A stretch of DNA of 64,000 nt from Polycladospora coralii (GCF_014773435.2 NZ_JACXAG020000004.1:62001-126000), one strand, 5' to 3'. Numbered from the stretch's first letter, positions 53,261 through 62,792 are shown. The notes: generated by a model from the letters alone, not told the origin. Translations and numbers: made by a program.

Positions 53261-54217
53261 TCAAAAAGATTCAACGACCGGCTTTTGTTTGTTATTCACA
53301 GCCGAAGGGGATGTAGCTTCTAATTCGAGTAAACGGTTAAAGGAAACAATCGCCACTTCAATTTGAGCAGGAGTTGGTTCTTTTGTAGTTAGTTTTTGTA
53401 ACCATAACCCAGGGTATCCTAGCCATTTCAATACTGGGATGTCACGCATCGCATTCGTTGCACGCAATACCTCATAGGAAAGACCGATTACGACAGGAAT
53501 GAGTAAGATGCGGTTTGTCAAGCGTTCCCAAATATTATCAAAAGGGAAAAAGGAATAAAGCACAACACCTACGATAACCGATAAAATAATAAAGCTACTT
53601 CCACATCGATAATGTAACCGAGACTGTCTTTGTATATTTTCTACTGTTAATTCTTCCCTATTTTCGTATGCGGTAATCACTTTATGTTCTGCACCATGAT
53701 ATTGAAAAACGCGTTTGATTAATGGAGTGAGGGAGATTGCCCACAAATAGGTAAATAACAACAAGGTTTTAATTACACCTTCTACTAAGCTTTGAATAAA
53801 AAAACTTTGTACATTTGTTCCCAGTATCAAATGAGCAAGGGCAGCAGGGACACCTGTAAAGATTACTTTTCCAGCAATAAGGGAAAGAATACCTACTATA
53901 GCAACGCCTAGAATCATTTGTAATTTCGACTCTGCTTGGGGTTTTTCACCCTCTTCTATGTGGTCTAACTCATATTGGTCACTTGCGAATTGCATGTGCT
54001 TTGCTCCATAAGCGCTAGATTCAATTAAAGCAGTCAACCCTCGTAATAAAGGAATTTTCTTTAACATCTGAATCCAAGGATAGGAAGCTTTTTGTAGTTC
54101 ATATGTTTCAATTTGGCCATCTTTTCGCCTTACAGCTGTTACTTGGGAGTGGTTTCCCCCAAACATGACTCCTTCAATAACCGCTTGACCACCAAATATT
54201 TTACTCTGATTAGACAA
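53261..54217 (-). CDS. yqhQ: DUF1385 membrane protein
   Basis: A 318-residue DUF1385 protein. It opens with the family hallmark GGQAVIEGVMFGG, has four or five TM helices between about 110 and 250, and keeps QYHGAEHKVITAYE with conserved His residues, a possible metal site. Function is unknown. The TTG start at 54217 has SD AAAGGTGG with long spacing (12); the ATC two codons earlier is better spaced but non-canonical. It is divergent from aroQ. Confidence 0.88.
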   Translation of the reverse strand: MSNQSKIFGGQAVIEGVMFGGNHSQVTAVRRKDGQIETYELQKASYPWIQMLKKIPLLRGLTALIESSAYGAKHMQFASDQYELDHIEEGEKPQAESKLQMILGVAIVGILSLIAGKVIFTGVPAALAHLILGTNVQSFFIQSLVEGVIKTLLLFTYLWAISLTPLIKRVFQYHGAEHKVITAYENREELTVENIQRQSRLHYRCGSSFIILSVIVGVVLYSFFPFDNIWERLTNRILLIPVVIGLSYEVLRATNAMRDIPVLKWLGYPGLWLQKLTTKEPTPAQIEVAIVSFNRLLELEATSPSAVNNKQKPVVESF

Positions 54218-54321
54218 ATTGATCGGGCACCACCTTTATCAAATACATAACATCTCTTTATTCTATCATAAATGGATTAAATTATGGTACAATGGCGAAG
54301 GAATGTAGGAGGGCTAATGGC

Positions 54322-54768
54322 ATGAAAATTTTGGTTTTAAATGGGCCAAATTTAAATCGGTTAGGTCGGCGTGAACCAGAGGTTTATGGCAATACAACCT
54401 TAGATGCATTACATGAACACTTAATCCAATATGGAAAAACACTTGGTTATGAAGTAGATTGTCAGCAGAGTAATATCGAAGGTGAATTGATAAATACTAT
54501 TCATGAGGCGGAAGATAAATTTCATTACATCGTTTTGAATCCGGGCGCATTTACCCATTACAGTTATGCGATACGTGATGCAATTGCATCTGTCACAACT
54601 CCTGTTATCGAAGTACATATTTCCCATGTTTATACTAGAGAGCGCTTTAGACATACTTCTGTAATCGCACCAGTTTGTATTGGGCAAATTACGGGATTTG
54701 GCGTCCATTCTTATGACTTAGCATTACAAGCAATCGGACATATAGGTGATAGTGAAAGGATGAAATAA
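54322..54768 (+). CDS. aroQ: 3-dehydroquinate dehydratase, type II
   Basis: A 148-residue type II dehydroquinase (shikimate pathway step 3). MKILVLNGPNLNRLGRREPE holds the active-site Asn and the flexible-loop Arg/Tyr, IVLNPGAFTHYSYAIRDA the substrate pocket and VIEVHISHVYTRERFRHTS the catalytic His. Start 54322 is 8 bases after AGGAGGG. The next gene starts on the base after its stop. Confidence 0.96.
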   Translation: MKILVLNGPNLNRLGRREPEVYGNTTLDALHEHLIQYGKTLGYEVDCQQSNIEGELINTIHEAEDKFHYIVLNPGAFTHYSYAIRDAIASVTTPVIEVHISHVYTRERFRHTSVIAPVCIGQITGFGVHSYDLALQAIGHIGDSERMK

Positions 54769-55839
54769 ATGATACACAGGCTACAACAACTACGTTCCAA
54801 CATGAAAGAGCAAGCGATTGAAGCGCTACTCATTACCAATCCAACCAATCGAAAATATATATCAGGGTTTACAGGATCTTCTGGTCTTATTCTCATTACG
54901 GAAACAGAAAATATTTTAATTACGGATTTTCGTTATGTATCTCAGGTAAAAACCCAGTCTCCACATTATAAAATGATTCAGCACACAGGGCCTATTTTAG
55001 ATTCAGTGGTATCGGAGTGTAGACGGATGGGCATTCAGACCGTCACATTTGAACAAGATCACATTACATTTGCTATTTATCAAGATCTACAAAAGAAATT
55101 AGGTTCTGTTAAACTGGAACCAAGTAGTGGATGCATCGAATTATTACGGATGCAAAAAGATGATGCAGAATTGGCTATTATGCAAGAAGCAGCGCGTATT
55201 GCCGATACAGCTTTTTCCAACATTCTTAACGTAATTAAACCTGGAATGAAGGAAAAAGAAATTGCACTACAATTAGAAATTGATATGCGTCGTATGGGAG
55301 CTTCTTCCTCTTCATTTGATATCATCGTCGCATCTGGTGAGCGATCAGCCCTTCCGCACGGGACAGCAAGTGATAAGGTTTTGGCCAAAGGTGAACTCGT
55401 AACGATGGATTTTGGTGCTTATTATAAGGGTTATGCATCCGATATTACACGAACGATTATGCTTGGAAAACCAAATGAGAAGCAAAAAGAAATTTATGAT
55501 ATTGTATTAGAGGCAGGAAATCGTACAATTGAGGCACTTCGACCTGGTATAACCGGAAAAGAAGCAGATGCAGTGGCGCGTGACTATATCTCAGCACATG
55601 GATATGGTGAATATTTTGGTCACAGTACAGGACATGGATTAGGCTTAGATGTCCACGAAGCGCCTGGATTATCTACCAAAGGCAACATTACACTGCAACC
55701 AGGTATGGTTGTAACTGTAGAACCAGGCATTTATTTACCTACTGTAGGTGGCGTTCGTATTGAAGATGACGTTGTAATCACTGCAGAGGGACATCACGTG
55801 TTAACACATAGTACAAAAGAACTTATCATGATTGATTAA
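54769..55839 (+). CDS. yqhT: Xaa-Pro aminopeptidase (M24B)
   Basis: A 356-residue M24B peptidase. The N-terminal creatinase-like domain precedes the pita-bread domain with all five metal ligands: [17 protein letters not shown] (two Asp), [15 protein letters not shown] (His), [11 protein letters not shown] (Glu) and GVRIEDDVV (Glu). It removes N-terminal residues preceding proline. The ATG is immediately after the aroQ stop, with SD AAAGGATG. Confidence 0.95.
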   Translation: MIHRLQQLRSNMKEQAIEALLITNPTNRKYISGFTGSSGLILITETENILITDFRYVSQVKTQSPHYKMIQHTGPILDSVVSECRRMGIQTVTFEQDHITFAIYQDLQKKLGSVKLEPSSGCIELLRMQKDDAELAIMQEAARIADTAFSNILNVIKPGMKEKEIALQLEIDMRRMGASSSSFDIIVASGERSALPHGTASDKVLAKGELVTMDFGAYYKGYASDITRTIMLGKPNEKQKEIYDIVLEAGNRTIEALRPGITGKEADAVARDYISAHGYGEYFGHSTGHGLGLDVHEAPGLSTKGNITLQPGMVVTVEPGIYLPTVGGVRIEDDVVITAEGHHVLTHSTKELIMID

Positions 55840-55856
55840 TCTGGAGGAACAAAACG

Positions 55857-56414
55857 ATGATTAGTGTAAACGACTTTCGCACGGGACTTACCATTGAGCT
55901 AGATCAAGATGTATGGCAAGTGATTGAATTTCAACACGTAAAACCTGGAAAAGGAGCTGCTTTTGTTCGTTCCAAATTGCGCAATTTACGTAGCGGCAAT
56001 ATACAGGAACGTACTTTCCGTGCAGGAGAAAAAGTGGCACGCGCATTAGTTGAAACCCGCCAAATGCAATATTTGTATGAAAGTGGTGGAGAGTATACCT
56101 TCATGGACAACGAAACCTATGATCAAATCAACTTGCAAGGAGATCGTCTTGAATATGAACTCAACTTTTTGCAAGAGAATATGAATGTTTCTATCGTCAC
56201 ATTCAAAGGAGAAACATTAGGGGTTCAGTTGCCTAACACAGTTGAATTAGAGGTAGTGGAGACGGATCCTGGTATTCGCGGGGATACGGCAACCGGTGGG
56301 AATAAACCAGCTAAACTTTCTACCGGATTTGTCGTCCAAGTGCCACTCTTTATTAATGTTGGAGATCATTTGGTCGTAGATACTCGAAACGGTCAATATG
56401 TATCTCGTGCTTAG
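55857..56414 (+). CDS. efp: elongation factor P
   Basis: A 185-residue EF-P that rescues ribosomes stalled at polyproline. The tip of domain I reads [17 protein letters not shown] with the modifiable lysine in PGKGA; no modification gene is seen here. Domain III contains the ending [24 protein letters not shown] precedes ATG 55857. Gene order yqhT-efp is as in Bacillus. Confidence 0.97.
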   Translation: MISVNDFRTGLTIELDQDVWQVIEFQHVKPGKGAAFVRSKLRNLRSGNIQERTFRAGEKVARALVETRQMQYLYESGGEYTFMDNETYDQINLQGDRLEYELNFLQENMNVSIVTFKGETLGVQLPNTVELEVVETDPGIRGDTATGGNKPAKLSTGFVVQVPLFINVGDHLVVDTRNGQYVSRA

Positions 56415-56435
56415 ATTGTTGTTTTACAAAAACTT

Positions 56436-56466
56436 ACCTCTGAAGAGATGACTTCAGAGGTTTTTT
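56436..56466 (+). terminator. terminator of efp
   Basis: Perfect arms ACCTCTGAAG/CTTCAGAGGT with loop AGATGA and T-run. Confidence 0.92.
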
Positions 56467-56492
56467 ATCATCAATATGAAAGGAGAATGAAG

Positions 56493-57632
56493 ATGAAAAT
56501 ATTATCGATTGAACCAACACCAAGTCCTAATGTCATGAAATTAAACTTAGATAGCACCTTAGCAGAAGGTGAAAGTTATAATTTCATGAAAAATGAAGCG
56601 GTAGATGCCCCGCAACATTTACAAGCTTTACTTCGGATTGAGGGTGTAAAAAGTGCTTTTCAAGTACTCGATTTTATCGCTTTAGAGCGCCATCCCAAAG
56701 CGAAATGGCAAACGGTCTTAGCAGAAGCACGTCGCGCATTAGGTGAGGAACAATCACCTATAGCGGTGGAAAAAGCAGAAGAAATGGTTCATGCCGATGA
56801 GTACAAAGAAGTGAATGTATCCATCCAAAAGATAAAAGGAATACCGATCCAAATTAAATTAATGAAAAATGATGAAGAAAAGCGAATTGGACTACCAGAC
56901 CGGTTTAGACAAGCCGTTATGGACGTGCAAAACAAAGTTTCTAATTTGGTCTTCGAGCGTAAGTGGGAAGAAGAGAGCGCCCGTTATGGAGATTTAACAT
57001 CGGTAGGTGACGCGGTTTTAGAAGAAATATCTGCAGCATATGATGAGGTGCGATTACAGCAGTTGGTAGATCAAGCTGACGTTTCAGCTGAACAGCAACT
57101 TTCACTTTCAATGAATGAAGTACTAACCGCATTACATGCACCAGATTGGGAAACGAGATTTGCGGCCCTTGAGCAACTGGAGCCGACGATCAGTAGTATG
57201 TCTATCATAGAAAAAGCACTAACGGATGATAAAACAGCTATTCGTCGCTTGGCAGTCGTATATCTAGGCTTTATCGGCGAAGAGCATGTAAAAGAAATTT
57301 TACCGCTCTTATACCAAGCGTTGAAAGATGCCTCAGCTATGGTACGTCGTACAGCTGGAGACACCTTATCTGACTTAGGTGACCCAGAGGCCATTGTAGC
57401 GATGTGTGAAGCGCTGTCTGACAAAAACAAATTAGTTCGGTGGCGTGCAGCTAGATTTTTATATGAGGTAGGGGATGAACAAGCGATTCCTGCATTGCAA
57501 CAAGCCATTGATGATCCCGAATTTGAAGTGAGCTTACAAGCAAAAATTGCATTAGAGCGAATTGAAAAAGGTGAAGAAGCAAGTGGGACGGTCTGGCAAC
57601 AAATGACCAAGCGAATGGCAGAAGATCAATAA
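56493..57632 (+). CDS. CvfC/YpgR-like protein: Nfu N-terminal-type domain plus HEAT repeats
   Basis: A 379-residue protein. Residues 1-85 (ILSIEPTPSPNVMKLNLD ... GVKSAFQVLDFIALERHP) match the NFU1/Nfu N-terminal-like domain, while the Fe-S-binding CxxC domain is missing. From about 210 to the end it has HEAT-like helical repeats (DPEAIVAMCEALSDKNKLVR type). This is the layout of S. aureus CvfC and B. subtilis YpgR, whose biochemical role is unsettled. ATG 56493 is 7 bases after AAGGAG; ATG 56487 is too close to it. Confidence 0.8.
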   Translation: MKILSIEPTPSPNVMKLNLDSTLAEGESYNFMKNEAVDAPQHLQALLRIEGVKSAFQVLDFIALERHPKAKWQTVLAEARRALGEEQSPIAVEKAEEMVHADEYKEVNVSIQKIKGIPIQIKLMKNDEEKRIGLPDRFRQAVMDVQNKVSNLVFERKWEEESARYGDLTSVGDAVLEEISAAYDEVRLQQLVDQADVSAEQQLSLSMNEVLTALHAPDWETRFAALEQLEPTISSMSIIEKALTDDKTAIRRLAVVYLGFIGEEHVKEILPLLYQALKDASAMVRRTAGDTLSDLGDPEAIVAMCEALSDKNKLVRWRAARFLYEVGDEQAIPALQQAIDDPEFEVSLQAKIALERIEKGEEASGTVWQQMTKRMAEDQ

Positions 57633-57660
57633 GGTCATCTTTTTTAATTGGGATGTAGCA

Positions 57661-57745
57661 TCGGGGGATCAGATGGAGAATCTACTCCACCTGATTAAAG
57701 GCTCCATTCTAGAAGTGAAGGTCTGAACCCATCCTAAAGTTCAAA
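57661..57745 (-). repeat. dispersed palindromic element, copy 5 (long form)
   Basis: On the minus strand: CTTTAGGATGGGTTCAG, then TAATCAGGTGGAG-TAGATT-CTCCATCTGATCCCCCGATG. This matches the copy at 15888 over about 70 bases, with the same order of blocks. Confidence 0.7.
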
Positions 57746-57849
57746 TGATATACTGGTGCGAGTCGGACTTCTGGAATGAGATCATCAAGCCAATGTTGGA
57801 GCTAATGCTGTAATCGAAATGTAAGGCAAGGTAGTTTAAGGAGAATAAG

Positions 57850-58209
57850 TTAGTCTCGTGTACCAATTTTAATGTTAGGCTGATTGGATTGGCTAGTGGT
57901 AACTTGATTTGATTTGTTTGTAAGAGTACTTGATAATTCTTCCAGACCTTTTCCGACATGATTAACAGCATTAAATAACGCATCAGTTTTATGGCTCTTT
58001 TCTCGCATATCAGCCAAAAGCATATTTGCTTCTCCAACAGATTCTTTTGTTTCTCCTAAAACATCATTAATCTGAGGCTTAACATCCGTTACTGTACGAT
58101 CGATCTTTTCTAAAATTCCTTTCACTTGTCTTAATGTACGAATGATAACCATTACCAAGATGACAAAAGTGACTGCTGCAATTGCAATACTAATTTGTAA
58201 AACCACCAT
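57850..58209 (-). CDS. DUF948 family membrane protein
   Basis: A 119-residue protein with one N-terminal TM (VLQISIAIAAVTFVILVMVI) followed by a long amphipathic helix (LRQVKGILEKIDRTVTDVKP ...), the pattern of DUF948/YtxG-like general stress proteins. The C-terminal 20 residues are polar and low complexity. SD AAGGGGGT precedes ATG 58209. Function is unknown. Confidence 0.82.
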   Translation of the reverse strand: MVVLQISIAIAAVTFVILVMVIIRTLRQVKGILEKIDRTVTDVKPQINDVLGETKESVGEANMLLADMREKSHKTDALFNAVNHVGKGLEELSSTLTNKSNQVTTSQSNQPNIKIGTRD

Positions 58210-58304
58210 TTTACCCCCTTATCATGAAGAAATCTGTGATGACCTATCTTGTAATATGTATTCCTCTTATGAATTGAATAGTAATAAATGGAGGGCCAAA
58301 CAGA

Positions 58305-58334
58305 CAAAAAAGATGCGATGGCACTTGCCATCGC
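58305..58334 (-). terminator. terminator of the aldehyde dehydrogenase gene
   Basis: On the minus strand GCGATGGC-AAGT-GCCATCGC is followed by ATCTTTTTTG. The perfect palindrome TCACCAATTGGTGA (58341-58354) lies just before it. Confidence 0.88.
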
Positions 58335-58404
58335 AAAAGATCACCAATTGGTGAATCATCTCAAGTTGGGATCATCGTACTCTAAAGCTACAATCTTGCA
58401 TTTT

Positions 58405-59937
58405 TTAAAATAGCCCCATTGGATTTTTATCATAGGAGATCAACATGTTTTTGGTTTGGCGATAGTGATCCAACATCATTTTATGTGTTTCACGGCCGAT
58501 TCCGGATTGCTTGTATCCACCAAATGCGGCGTGTGCAGGATAAAGATGATAGCAGTTGACCCAAATGCGTCCGGCATCAATAGAGCGAGCTATCTGGTAG
58601 GCTTGATGCATATCGCGTGTCCAAAGACCAGCTCCGAGGCCAAATTGCGTATCGTTGGCAATCGCTTTAAGCTCTTCTTCATCTTTAAATGTGGTAACGG
58701 CAACAACGGGTCCAAATATTTCTTCTTGAAAAATTTGCATATGATTTTTGCCAGCAAAAACGGTAGGTTCGATGTAGAAACCATCGGGGTGAAATTCATT
58801 TTGATAGGGTTTTCCGCCGGTAAGGCAAGTTGCTTTTTCGGCTGTGCCAATATCAAGATATCTGCAAATTTTGTCGTATTGTTCTTGTGAAGCTTGTGCA
58901 CCCATCATGGTATCTAGTGCGAGTGGGTCTCCCATTTTAATTTGTTTGACACGATCGAGTGCAAGACTCATAAATTCATCATAGATTGATTCTTCAATTA
59001 AGGCACGAGATGGACAAGAACAAACTTCACCCTGATTAAGTGCGAATAACGTGAATCCTTCAATCGCTTTCTCAAGAAATGCATCATCTTTCCGAAGAAC
59101 GCTGGCTGTGAAAATATTAGGTGACTTTCCACCTAGTTCAAGTGTAACGGGTTTGATATATTCTGAAGCATACTGCATGATATATCGTCCTGTACTGGTT
59201 TCACCTGTGAAGGCAATTTTATCTACTAGAGGGGAGCGAGCTAGTGGTTTTCCAACTTCAGGCCCAAAGCCATTTACAATATTTAAGATCCCAGCAGGTA
59301 ATAAATCGGCAATGAGTTCAGCAAAAAGCATGACAGTTATAGGGGTTTGTTCCGCTGGTTTTAGTATGACGCAATTTCCAGCTGCGAGGGCAGGCGCAAT
59401 TTTCCATGCTGTAAGGAGCAAGGGGAAGTTCCAAGGAATAATTTGAGCAATCACTCCGATAGGCTCTTTAATGTGGAGTGAGAGCGTATGTTGGTCAAGT
59501 TCACTAGCACTTCCTTCTTCACTTCGTATCACGCCTGCAAAATAGCGAAAATGATCAATGGCTAGTGGCAGATCGGCATGTAGTGTTTCTCGAATTGGTT
59601 TTCCATTGTCCCATGTTTCTGAAAGTGCAAATTTTTCCTTCTCTTTTTCTAAGCGATCGGCGATGGTTAAGAGAATTTGACTTCTCTCCGTTGCAGAAGT
59701 ACAACTCCATTTTGCTTTCGCTTCTTGTGCTTTTGCTAAAGCAAGATCGATATCTTCTTTAGTAGACCGGGCTACTTTAGCAAAGGCTTGCCCCGTGACG
59801 GGTGAGATGCTGTCAAAGTATTCCCCAGATATAGGTGCTATCCAGTCACCGCCTATAAAATTATCATATTTAGCTTTGTAAGTCAGAATGCTTCCCTCTG
59901 TATTAGGAGCTTTGTAACCAGAAGTCGTTCTAGGCAT
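58405..59937 (-). CDS. NAD-dependent aldehyde dehydrogenase
   Basis: A 510-residue ALDH of the acetaldehyde-oxidising ExaC/AldA type. IIPWNFPLLLTAWKIAPALA carries the oxyanion Asn, LELGGKSPNIF the general-base Glu, and NQGEVCSCPSRALI the catalytic Cys. HDs at the end (AFGGYKQSGIGRETHKMMLD) are typical. ATG 59937 is 8 bases after GGGAGG; ATG 59943 is only 2 away. It has its own terminator. Confidence 0.93.
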   Translation of the reverse strand: MPRTTSGYKAPNTEGSILTYKAKYDNFIGGDWIAPISGEYFDSISPVTGQAFAKVARSTKEDIDLALAKAQEAKAKWSCTSATERSQILLTIADRLEKEKEKFALSETWDNGKPIRETLHADLPLAIDHFRYFAGVIRSEEGSASELDQHTLSLHIKEPIGVIAQIIPWNFPLLLTAWKIAPALAAGNCVILKPAEQTPITVMLFAELIADLLPAGILNIVNGFGPEVGKPLARSPLVDKIAFTGETSTGRYIMQYASEYIKPVTLELGGKSPNIFTASVLRKDDAFLEKAIEGFTLFALNQGEVCSCPSRALIEESIYDEFMSLALDRVKQIKMGDPLALDTMMGAQASQEQYDKICRYLDIGTAEKATCLTGGKPYQNEFHPDGFYIEPTVFAGKNHMQIFQEEIFGPVVAVTTFKDEEELKAIANDTQFGLGAGLWTRDMHQAYQIARSIDAGRIWVNCYHLYPAHAAFGGYKQSGIGRETHKMMLDHYRQTKNMLISYDKNPMGLF

Positions 59938-60292
59938 ACTCATAACCTCCCATAGTTATATTTCTGATTTCTGTAAAATAAAAAACTATTTTAACGGGAT
60001 GTTGGTACAAATTCATTATAAAACAAGTATAAGTAAAATAATACCTTTTCACCTAATTAATTACATAATGTATAAACAACGATATTTACAAAAAACGTAG
60101 CGTGAAATTGATGCATAAGGAAAGCAAAGGTTTTTTAGCAGGAATCTTAGACAAATATGAAGAAGAGTGGTGTTATGCTGAATATAGGGAGCGAACTAAA
60201 GATGTGCTTATTACACAGTGATCCGCCAGGGAAGTAGAACGTTTTAGCGGATCAAGCATCATGCTAAACGAATAAAAGTCTTATTTAAAGAA
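59938..60292. other. intergenic region with a weak 36-codon ORF
   Basis: AT-rich. A 36-codon frame on + at 60111-60221 starts MHKESKGFLAGIL and reads coherently, but it has no SD and may be a gene remnant. Otherwise nothing is recognised. Confidence 0.3.
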
Positions 60293-60328
60293 AAAAACCG
60301 CTAGGCTGTATAACTAGGCGGTTTTTTC
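60293..60328 (-). terminator. terminator of the sigma/anti-sigma operon
   Basis: On the minus strand AAAACCGCC-TAG ... CTA-GCGGTTTT followed by TTT, 65 bases after the anti-sigma stop. Confidence 0.8.
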
Positions 60329-60392
60329 TTTACGATATGGTACAAGGTAGTAAATTTTTATGTTCTTGTGGGCACTAACTAAAATGCTTATT

Positions 60393-61436
60393 TTATTTCT
60401 TTAGGGGTACCTTAAAGGTAACTTCTTTAGAGGAATCATCTGGACTATAAGCTTTAATGGTGATCTGATCAGGTATTTCTTTCATAGGTGGGAATGAACT
60501 ACGACTCGTCGTAAGCTCTTGGCCATTTCCAATATCCTTTTTACCTCCTGCAACACCTTCATCTGCACCCACTTCTAAAATACTAAATAGTAGCGTTCCA
60601 GATCCTTTTTTCATAGTCGTTTCCGTTATCAATTCGATTCCCGTAGGTGAGAAATTAACACTTTTGATGCATATTTCTCCACCGAAAGCTTCTTTTTTAA
60701 AGGAGGGTGTAAAGGTTTGGACCATGCCTTTTTCTTTAACCTTTTCCTTTGTGACTGGAATTCTCAGCTTCCAATCTCCTTTTACACCTCGAATTTCAGA
60801 AACGCTCACTTCTACATCAAACTGGTCTTCTTTCGGAAAAGCCATTGGATAGATATATAGATTCCCTTCATATTGACGCGGGCCTTTTTTCTTATACTTT
60901 TCGTCAAAACCTCCACGTACATTGGAATCATTAAAGAGAAACTCTGTCATTTTAGTGTGACTTCCTATCAGCATAGAGCGTTCGTCCCATTGGTCACTTT
61001 TTCTTTCTAAGTTTGTTGGACCGTGATTGTATAAGGTATAAGCAATTGATAGGTTACTGCCATCATAGTATGCACTAGTTAACGTAACTTCGATATCATT
61101 TGATAGAACTGTTTTTTGATATTCTTGGGTAAGCCCTAGTTGTTTTGCTTTATCTAAGCCGATATCAGACTGAAAGCCTTCATATATGAATCCAATAAAG
61201 GGTAGCTTTTGTAATACTTCGGCCATAGTGGGTGAAAAGAAACTCCCTCCAAGAAATAAGATAATAGCAGCAACGGAGCTAACGATGTACATCGCGATCC
61301 GTTTTCGCCTTTTTTCCTTATAAAAATGGGTATCATGTAAGATACGTGTTCGAACCTTCTGATGCAAAGTATCTGGTGGATGAACATTCACAGTTTCGCG
61401 GAATAGATTTTTTATATGTTTTTCTTCTTTTAGCAT
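60393..61436 (-). CDS. DUF4179 membrane anti-sigma factor
   Basis: A 347-residue protein with a short cytoplasmic N-terminal part (about 47 residues) that would bind sigma, one TM (IAMYIVSSVAAIILFLGG), and a DUF4179 extracytoplasmic domain of beta type (KAKQLGLTQEYQKTVLSNDI is its start). Its ATG at 61436 overlaps the sigma gene by 7 bases, so both are made together and it should hold the sigma factor inactive until an envelope signal. SD AGGTGGGA is upstream. Confidence 0.85.
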   Translation of the reverse strand: MLKEEKHIKNLFRETVNVHPPDTLHQKVRTRILHDTHFYKEKRRKRIAMYIVSSVAAIILFLGGSFFSPTMAEVLQKLPFIGFIYEGFQSDIGLDKAKQLGLTQEYQKTVLSNDIEVTLTSAYYDGSNLSIAYTLYNHGPTNLERKSDQWDERSMLIGSHTKMTEFLFNDSNVRGGFDEKYKKKGPRQYEGNLYIYPMAFPKEDQFDVEVSVSEIRGVKGDWKLRIPVTKEKVKEKGMVQTFTPSFKKEAFGGEICIKSVNFSPTGIELITETTMKKGSGTLLFSILEVGADEGVAGGKKDIGNGQELTTSRSSFPPMKEIPDQITIKAYSPDDSSKEVTFKVPLKK

Positions 61437-61996
61437 ACGCTGATCCCACCTTTGTCGAAATCATTGAACAACTTACGTAGATGCTTCAAAGCTAGATGAT
61501 GTCTAGATTTAACGGTTCCAATTGGGATGTCTAGAACACTGGCAATATCTTTCTGGGAATATTCATAGAAATAATATAGCACTAAAACTTCTTTTAGTTT
61601 ATAGGACATATTTTCTAGAAGTGAGAGAAGTAGCTGTTTATTCTCATCTTTTAGAAGATCATCATCTATAGAATCGAACTGCTCTGTTTCGAGTATCATT
61701 TTTTTACGAAACAACTGCATTCGTTTCCATGCCTTGCGTTTCCAATTCTTCACTTGACGAAACACTAGTCCGTTTAGCCAGTGAGGGAAGGGTAGGGATT
61801 CATTGTAATTATGAATCGATTTCCAAACTTGATAGTAAATTTCACTTACAATATCATCTACTTCCTGCTTATTAGATGCGAGAATGTAAACGGTATGATA
61901 AACATCTTTAATTGTAGCTGAATACAACTCATCAAAAGCGCGGATATCTTGCTTTTTTAATCGTTGTATAACTTCAGTTGAAATCATTGTCTTCAT
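61430..61996 (-). CDS. ECF-type RNA polymerase sigma factor
   Basis: A 188-residue sigma-70 family factor. Region 2 is FDELYSATIKDVYHTVYILA with EVDDIVSEIYYQVWKS (the -10 reader), and region 4 is YEYSQKDIASVLDIPIGTVKSRHHLALKHLRK (the -35 reader). There is no region 1 or 3. SD GAGGGGGG precedes ATG 61996. Coupled to the DUF4179 anti-sigma gene downstream. Confidence 0.92.
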   Translation of the reverse strand: MKTMISTEVIQRLKKQDIRAFDELYSATIKDVYHTVYILASNKQEVDDIVSEIYYQVWKSIHNYNESLPFPHWLNGLVFRQVKNWKRKAWKRMQLFRKKMILETEQFDSIDDDLLKDENKQLLLSLLENMSYKLKEVLVLYYFYEYSQKDIASVLDIPIGTVKSRHHLALKHLRKLFNDFDKGGISVC

Positions 61997-62034
61997 AAAA
62001 GCCCCCCTCTAATTAACTCTTTATATACTATTGG

Positions 62035-62055
62035 AACCTTTTATAAAAAAGGTTC
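62035..62055 (-). promoter_or_regulatory. inverted repeat upstream of the ECF sigma gene
   Basis: GAACCTTT-ATAAA-AAAGGTTC about 40 bases before the start. One arm could be a GAACC-type ECF -35 element for autoregulation, or both arms an operator. Confidence 0.35.
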
Positions 62056-62100
62056 ACTAAAATGATGATCAATCTAAAACCCGATGGATGGCAGGTAATC

Positions 62101-62156
62101 AAGTAGGTGGTTAATTTTTTTAAAATACTTATCGTTAAAAAATAAACCACCTACTT
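62101..62156. repeat. 20-bp-arm inverted repeat
   Basis: AAGTAGGTGGTTAATTTTTT (62101-62120) pairs with 62137-62156 with one mismatch. It resembles a terminator on either strand, but no gene end is near it. Confidence 0.55.
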
Positions 62157-62351
62157 CGTTTGCATAAAGTGGGTGGCTAGCCGAGAAGTATATATTTAGA
62201 ATCAAGCGTGTTGATTTTCATGGTTTTTCTGTACTTTACGCTACATACACTTGCGCAACTTCCTATCGGTCAAACTTTGTACCTTCGTCAAGTAGCGATA
62301 GAGGGGCAACTCCGCTCCAAATTGGATCGTTACTGCCACTGTGAGAAGCGT

Positions 62352-62567
62352 TTATTCTCCACCACCACCACCATCGCTACCACTATTGTCTCCACCTCCA
62401 CGATCAAAACTTCCTTCATTACTGCCTTCATAGCTACCAGAAAAACCATTCATTTTTTTCGTGTCCTGTTCACAAGAACTACTAAGTGCAACAATGATGC
62501 CAATCGCGAGTGTAACCAAGATTGCTTTTTGTACATGTGTATATGTCCGGGATAAAGCTTGTATCAT
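62352..62567 (-). CDS. small membrane protein with Gly/Ser-rich tail
   Basis: About 71 residues: a short basic start, one TM (AILVTLAIGIIVALSSSC) ending in a cysteine, then a hydrophilic low-complexity tail rich in G, S, D and E (FSGSYEGSNEGSF ... GGGGGE). SD AAAGGAG precedes; ATG 62567 has the best spacing. The LSSSC could be a weak lipobox. No family recognised. It may be a secreted or anchored small protein, or a chance frame. Confidence 0.45.
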   Translation of the reverse strand: MIQALSRTYTHVQKAILVTLAIGIIVALSSSCEQDTKKMNGFSGSYEGSNEGSFDRGGGDNSGSDGGGGGE

Positions 62568-62792
62568 TTGAATCATACTCCTTTGCAATCAGTCATAGGG
62601 GTTTTAAACCAATAATATTTTAATTCTTAATATTTCTATATATTTATTTTATATCAATCATCGTGATACAATCAACAGTTTTGTCATATTTGTAGGTTCA
62701 GTAAAAGTGGATCATATTGTTCATTGCGGTACACAGTGCTGTCCATTATTCCAAGTGAGGGAATACGTTTTGAGCGAAGGGGTCTGTCGAAT

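Noticed and set aside
62208-62555. 115-codon ORF on the plus strand
   Set aside because: Mostly the complement of the Gly/Ser-rich minus-strand gene, giving a Thr/Ile-rich artefact. No SD.
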